NCBI GenBank assembly: GCA_014138725.1
Contig: JACJID010000004.1
Coordinates: 1,116,001 to 1,180,000, forward strand
Reading direction: 5' to 3'
Source: Kutzneria viridogrisea
GTDB taxonomy: Bacteria; Actinomycetota; Actinomycetes; Mycobacteriales; Pseudonocardiaceae
Length of the DNA stretch: 64,000 nt
Positions within the stretch are counted from its first letter, which is position 1; the number at the start of each line of letters is the position of its first letter. The notes beneath the pieces were generated by a model. It was not told the origin of the DNA and searched no databases. It was given only the letters and a program-made list of their open reading frames with translations. Shown in pieces: positions 58,985 through 64,000 of this stretch. The translations under genes were made by a program, and so were the position numbers.

Positions 58985-60184
58985 TCAATCGACGCAGGTG
59001 ACCCCGCTCGCGGTGACCGGTGGCGGTGCCGTTGAGGAACTGGGCGGGACCTGCTTCGAGGAGGTCGCCGGGGTGCTGCTCGACGACGACGGCGGCGTGG
59101 TGCTCGTGGGCTTCACCCGGTCGAACCGGCCCGCCACGAACGCCCGCACCTGCGCCGGGTCCACCTGCACGGCGACCCCGTCGGCAGGCGTCCAGTAGGC
59201 GATGTCCACGATCGGGATCGTGTCGAAGGTGATGTTCGCCCCGGCGATGCCCTGCACCTGCTGTGCGAACTGGAACAGGTCCCAGCCCTGGTCGACGACC
59301 ACGGCGTTCTGCACCGCCGTGATGATCGCCGACAGCTTGCCGGGATCGGTCAACGTGCCCGCCGACAGCAGTTGGTGTGCCGCCGAGGCCAGGAAGGCCT
59401 GCTGCCTGCGCTCGCGGTCCAGGTCCCCGTTGGCCAGCCCGTGGCGCTGCCGCACGAATTGCAGCGCACGGACCCCGGACAGGGTCTGCTCCCCCGCGGC
59501 GAAGTCCGCACCCGAGTACGAGTCGTGCACTGGTTTGTTCAGGCAGACCGGGACCCCGCCCAGCGCCTGGCTGATCTGGTCGAAACCGTACAGGTTGACC
59601 TCGGCGTAGTGGTCGATGCTGACCCCGGTGAAGTTCTGCACCGTCTGCACCAGGTTGCGCCGCCCCGCGGTCAGCGACTGCCTGCCGATCGCGGCCTGGT
59701 CGGTGTCGCCCTGCGCGCGCAGCCGGTCGGCCTCGGCGTTCATGCCGTAGGCGTAGGCAGAATTGATCTTGTGCTTGCCGAAGCCGCCCGCGATGTCCAC
59801 ATAGGAGTCACGTGGGATCGAGACCGCACTGGCCGCGCCGCCGTCCCCCGGCACGTGCACCACGATCAGCGTGTCGGTGTTGAGCTGCCCGTCGTCCGTC
59901 CCCGCGTTGAGCGCGTCGAGCACCGAGCGCGGCAGCGGGTTGCCGTGCGCGTCGGTGCGGCTGTCCAGGCCGACCAGCAGGATGTTCATGTCCTGTCCGG
60001 GCGCCTTCGGCACCGGTGTCGTGCTCGCCGAGGGCGGGGCGATCACGTTGTCGGTCGCGGTGCCGGTCTGCACCTGGCGCACCACGGTCCAGCCGTAGCA
60101 GCCCAGCACGACCACACCCACCGAGGCCATCGTCACAATGATCTTGGCGGCGCCCAGCGCCACCCGTCCAGCACGGTGCTCCAC
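58985..60184 (-). CDS. LytR-CpsA-Psr family cell-wall ligase
   Basis: A 399-residue LCP protein. A single transmembrane helix near residues 12-32 (IIVTMASVGVVVLGCYG) anchors an extracellular catalytic domain with NILLVGLDSRT, NTDTLIVVHVP, VSIPRDSYVDIAG (the Asp-Ser-Arg pyrophosphate site), KINSAYAYG and FVRQRHGLANGDLDRERRQQ. The tail is Ser/Thr/Pro-rich. These enzymes attach polyprenyl-linked glycopolymers to peptidoglycan. GTG 60184 is chosen because GGAGGG lies 9 nt upstream; an ATG 96 nt earlier lacks a ribosome site. Confidence 0.94.
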   Translation of the reverse strand: MEHRAGRVALGAAKIIVTMASVGVVVLGCYGWTVVRQVQTGTATDNVIAPPSASTTPVPKAPGQDMNILLVGLDSRTDAHGNPLPRSVLDALNAGTDDGQLNTDTLIVVHVPGDGGAASAVSIPRDSYVDIAGGFGKHKINSAYAYGMNAEADRLRAQGDTDQAAIGRQSLTAGRRNLVQTVQNFTGVSIDHYAEVNLYGFDQISQALGGVPVCLNKPVHDSYSGADFAAGEQTLSGVRALQFVRQRHGLANGDLDRERRQQAFLASAAHQLLSAGTLTDPGKLSAIITAVQNAVVVDQGWDLFQFAQQVQGIAGANITFDTIPIVDIAYWTPADGVAVQVDPAQVRAFVAGRFDRVKPTSTTPPSSSSSTPATSSKQVPPSSSTAPPPVTASGVTCVD

Positions 60185-60306
60185 GCGTCCCGTCCCTCCG
60201 ACCACCGACCCGGGTCCAGGATGCCGCCACCGCGGCCGTCCCACCCGGTCGATCCCCTGATCGTGCGGCCGTGCAACCACTCGGCCGACATCTGCGTCAT
60301 CCAGTC

Positions 60307-60756
60307 GTGGAGGAACTGAAGGGCAGGGCCACTGGACTGCGGTGGTGGGTTGCGGTATTGCTCGCGCTGGGCACCACAGTACTCGCCGCCGTACTGGACA
60401 ACCAGGTCAATCACAAGCTCGGACCCGTGTTCCAGTGCGGTTACGTGGCCGGGTGCCTACTGGCCGTGTGCCTGGTGCGCAGGCGCAACCTGTTCGGCCC
60501 GGTCGTGCAGCCGCCGCTGGTGATGGCCGCGGTGGTGCTGGCCATGACCGCGCCCGGCCACGGCAACGGGGTCGGCGTGGTCATCGCGGCCGGACAGTCG
60601 CTTGTGGACTCCTACTGGGTGCTCGTCGGCACCACGGTCGGCACCCTGCTGATCGGGACCGCGCGGGCACTGGCCGGGCGCAGGCGGTCAGCCGACCCGA
60701 TCGCGGTCCCGCAGCAGCGCCGCGACGAGCAGCACCAGACCAGCGGCGCCGAGTAG
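60307..60756 (+). CDS. DUF6542 family membrane protein
   Basis: A 149-residue protein with four hydrophobic helices (WWVAVLLALGTTVLAAVL; FQCGYVAGCLLAVCLV; LVMAAVVLAMTA; WVLVGTTVGTLLIGTARAL) and a charged tail, matching the small actinobacterial DUF6542 domain of unknown function. It is divergent from the LCP gene (122 bp). Its last 69 nt overlap the 3' end of the opposite-strand gene, so the two are convergent and overlapping. Confidence 0.75.
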   Translation: MEELKGRATGLRWWVAVLLALGTTVLAAVLDNQVNHKLGPVFQCGYVAGCLLAVCLVRRRNLFGPVVQPPLVMAAVVLAMTAPGHGNGVGVVIAAGQSLVDSYWVLVGTTVGTLLIGTARALAGRRRSADPIAVPQQRRDEQHQTSGAE

Positions 60757-61203
60757 CCCCAGCACCTCGACCACCGGATCCGCCCGGTCCGAGGGCAACA
60801 GGGCCACCAACCCCGCCAGGCCGAACGCGCCCGCCTGCACGAAGGCGAAGCGGCGCACCGGCGCGCGCAACGCCGCCAGGTGCAGCCTGCCCCCGCGCGG
60901 CAGGATCGCCGCCAGTGCGCAGCTCAGGTGCAGCAGGTGCACCAGCGGGATCAGCACCAGCACCTCCCAGCGCAACGGTTCACCCGGCAACACCGCCGTG
61001 GCCACCGCCGACACGCCGATCAGCAGCATCGCAGCGGGCGAACCCGGCAGCGCCACAGCCGCCACCGCGACGAACCCGACCAGTCCAATCAGGACAGCCG
61101 TAACCCCTTGCACCGCAAGGACAAGCACGATCAACGCGCCGACCACGCCGACCGCCGCCCGCAACCTCCACCCCGGAACGCCCCGCCCCCTCACCCGCCC
61201 CAC
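60688..61203 (-). CDS. Integral membrane protein of the MoxR/DUF58 operon
   Basis: About 171 residues with five hydrophobic segments (VVGALIVLVLAVQGVTAVLI; GFVAVAAVALPG; LVLIPLVHLLHLSCALAAIL; AGAFGLAGLVALL; VLGLLGAAGLVLLVAALL). Function unknown; similar small membrane proteins accompany DUF58 and MoxR genes. Reading further upstream is open through the tandem repeats at 61203-61320, but translating them gives a repetitive Pro/Gly/Leu string, so GTG 61203 (or 61194) is taken as the start. It overlaps the DUF6542 gene tail to tail. Confidence 0.7.
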   Translation of the reverse strand: MGRVRGRGVPGWRLRAAVGVVGALIVLVLAVQGVTAVLIGLVGFVAVAAVALPGSPAAMLLIGVSAVATAVLPGEPLRWEVLVLIPLVHLLHLSCALAAILPRGGRLHLAALRAPVRRFAFVQAGAFGLAGLVALLPSDRADPVVEVLGLLGAAGLVLLVAALLRDRDRVG

Positions 61204-61320
61204 CCCGAGTCCCGTTCTGGGGAGCGCGAGTCCCGGCCAAGGGCGCGCGAATCCCGGCCTGAGGCACGCGAGTCCCGCATAGCCGCGCGCGAATCCCGGC
61301 CAGGGGAGCGCGAGTCCCGC
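61203..61320. repeat. Six tandem 21-bp repeats
   Basis: Units begin at 61203, 61224, 61245, 61266, 61287 and 61308, exactly 21 bp apart, with core GCGCGAGTCCCGG or GCGCGAATCCCGG alternating (G and A types). The block fills most of the gap between the DUF58 stop (61349) and the next gene. Because 21 is a multiple of three, the array is open in several frames. Confidence 0.9.
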
Positions 61321-61348
61321 TGGCCACACACCTTGATCAGCGCGTCAG

Positions 61349-62679
61349 TCACCGTGACCGCCTCGCACCGGGGCGCAGGACGTGCAGGCCCTGTTCGGCA
61401 CTGGACCAGGGCAGCACCGCGATTCCGTGACCGCGCAAGGCGTCCAGCCGAACACGCCGCTCCAGGGTGATGATCTGCCGCACCGGCTCCCCCCAACGGT
61501 CTTCGGGCTCGGCGACCAACTCGGCGGGCAGCACGTCCATGGCCAGCACGAGGTTGCCGCGACGAGCGGCCTGCACAGTGGCACCGACCACGGCGTCGTC
61601 GAGGAACGGGGACAGCACCACGACGAGCGCGCCGCCGGACACCTGGTGGGCGTTGAGCACCGGCCGCGAGGACCAGCCCGCGGACCGCGCGCAGACGACG
61701 AGTTGGTTGCGCAGCCTCAGCAGTTGCCGCCGACCGGCCCCGGGCCGCACGTACAGCCGCGGCCTGCCGAGGTCGACCAGACCGACCCGGTCGCCCTGGC
61801 GCAGGTAGCTCGCGGCCAGCGAGGCGGCGGCCCGCACGGCGGTGTCCAGGCTGCCGCCGGGACGCACGGCGGCTCCGCGCGCGGGCAGCGACCAGTCCGC
61901 GATCTCGGCGGCCACGTCGAACCGGGTGTCCAGCACCAGCACGACATCGGCGTCCGACTCGGCGTGGTTCTCCCGCACGTACGGCATGGAGTCGTTGCTG
62001 CGCAAGGAAACACGCCAGTCGATCCGGCGCATCCGGTCGCCGGGCTGGAACGGGCGGATGGTGCGCAGGTCCGTGCTGTCGCCGGGCCGCCGCGAGCGGT
62101 GCACGCCGACCAACCCGGCGGGGCGGGCGGGAACGGGCCCGGCGGGCAGTTCCCGCACGGGCGGCAGCAGCACCCGGCTGACCTCCCGGCCGACCATCGG
62201 GCCGTGCACGATCAACGCGTCCGGACCGGCGACGAGGTGGTCCAGGCGCAGGTCCACGCCTTCGCCCCAGGCCCGCCGGTACAGCCCGCAGGCGATCTCC
62301 GCGACCGAGGCGGGCAGCAGGTGCACCGGGCCGGGTCCAGGATTTCCCTTGTCCGGCAACCTGATCGCGAGCAGCTCGGCGCCGTGGCCCGGATCGACCC
62401 GCACGGTGGCCAGCGCGGTCTCACCGGCCTCCCCGGTCCGTGCGACCGGCAGCACGGTGACCTTCGGCGTTCCGGAGGGCTTGGTGGACAAGGCAAGCAC
62501 GCTGGCGGCGAGCAGCGGGGCGCCCAGCAGGGCGAGAACCACGTTGTGCGCCAACACACCCGCCACGACCAGGCCGACACCGAGCAGCAGCCCGCGGCGC
62601 AGCGCCTCGGTGGCGTGCCAGGTCTGGTTGCGCCCGCCGAGCAGGGCCTCGCGGACCCGCCTCGCCCGCGCGAGCACCG

Positions 62680-62683
<4 letters not shown>
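61349..62683 (-). CDS. DUF58 domain protein
   Basis: A 444-residue protein. Two transmembrane helices near the N-terminus (LLLGVGLVVAGVLAHNVVLALLG) are followed by a soluble part with the DUF58 signature IRPFQPGDRMRRIDWRVS and a VWA-like domain (VVLVLDTRFDVAAE; LAASYLRQGDRVGLVDLG). DUF58 proteins pair with MoxR ATPases in a chaperone or stress role still poorly defined. GTG 62683 overlaps the MoxR stop (GTGA), so the two are translated together. Confidence 0.92.
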
Positions 62684-63656
<973 letters not shown>

Positions 63657-63660
<4 letters not shown>

Positions 63661-64000
63661 AGTTCCTCCAGTCGGGCCAACAGGGTGCTGAGCTCCTCGG
63701 GGCCAGGCATGCGGGCGCCCCGATCGGTGAGCAGGGCGAGCAGTTCGCCGCCCAGCAGGGATTGTGCGCGTGGATCGGTCAGGTCCTCGACCCCGGCTTG
63801 GCGCAGTCTGGCCAGTGCGAGCTCGCGCAGCCTGGGCTGGATCCGGCTGCGGAACCGGCCCGCGTCGGTGGCGGCATCGGCGAGGCGCCCGCTGAGCGCG
63901 CTGGCCTGCGGGGTGGACAGGGCGCCGTCGGTGGCGGGCAGGGGCTGCCAGGCCGGTTCACTGGTCATCGGGGAACGGGCCAGCACCAACACCAACAGCC
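63657..64000 (-). CDS. Upstream gene of the MoxR operon, C-terminal part only
   Basis: An open frame entering from the right edge, about 114 codons visible. It reads LVLVLARSPMTSEPAWQPL and then a helical charged region ending LSTLLARLEEL. The leading hydrophobic residues suggest the end of a membrane helix. In this operon type the position is often held by a membrane protein of the DUF4350 or DUF4129 kind, but the visible part does not prove it. It overlaps MoxR by 4 nt. Confidence 0.6.

Noticed and set aside
61204-61329. Extension of the small membrane protein through the tandem repeats
   Set aside because: The translated repeats give a low-complexity Pro/Gly/Leu string without a ribosome site at 61329; retained only as an alternative.

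Overview
The window is GC-rich (about 70%) DNA with frequent GTG starts, Tat-secreted enzymes, an Lsr2 nucleoid protein, an EspR-like regulator, DUF6542 and DUF4331 proteins, and a very large NRPS. This is an actinomycete, most likely of the order Pseudonocardiales; the genus cannot be fixed from the sequence alone.

1-34.6 kb: a nonribosomal peptide gene cluster, truncated at the left edge. On the minus strand a 6,968-residue five-module NRPS (24297-3391) is followed after 41 bp by a second NRPS gene (3349 to beyond position 1). Ten-residue specificity codes read by eye give: module 1 proline-like (EntF-like starter C domain), module 2 Ser with epimerisation, module 3 Ser with an FkbM-type methyltransferase inserted in the A domain plus epimerisation, module 4 Thr, module 5 Asn with epimerisation, module 6 Asn with a near-identical FkbM insertion (runs off the window). 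Modules 2-3 and 5-6 are parallel copies about 13.2 kb apart. Divergently, on the plus strand, sits an overlapping four-gene unit: type II thioesterase, SDR oxidoreductase, a stand-alone Thr-activating C*-A-PCP protein with a degenerate C domain, and an O-carbamoyltransferase. A GT-C glycosyltransferase (minus) and a DrrAB-type ABC exporter (plus, ending in a strong hairpin terminator) follow. The predicted product is a carbamoylated, possibly glycosylated peptide containing D-Ser, methyl-Ser, Thr, D-Asn and methyl-Asn. No terminal TE, MbtH protein or acyl ligase is in the window.

34.7-38.4 kb: EspR-like HTH regulator, HTH/ImmA-type metallopeptidase and a seven-helix membrane protein in a tight operon, then a luciferase-like monooxygenase. 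38.4-41.6 kb (minus): a secreted-protein group (Tat peptide, DUF4331, small acidic protein, FG-GAP repeat protein). 41.9-48.4 kb: secreted GH35 beta-galactosidase, HhH-GPD protein, secreted glycerophosphodiester phosphodiesterase and a membrane protein. 48.5-52.3 kb: a solitary ClpP, a conserved hypothetical, an HTH-ImmA plus PIN-domain pair, and an array of about 41-45 bp palindromes.

52.3-56.5 kb: a short ThrRS paralogue lacking TGS and editing domains, preceded by a leader peptide with three consecutive Thr codons and a terminator hairpin (ribosome-mediated attenuation), then a hotdog thioesterase, two SAM methyltransferases and lsr2. 56.5-64 kb: Tat-secreted PL8 polysaccharide lyase, LytR-CpsA-Psr protein, DUF6542 protein, and a MoxR/DUF58/membrane-protein operon interrupted by six 21-bp tandem repeats.
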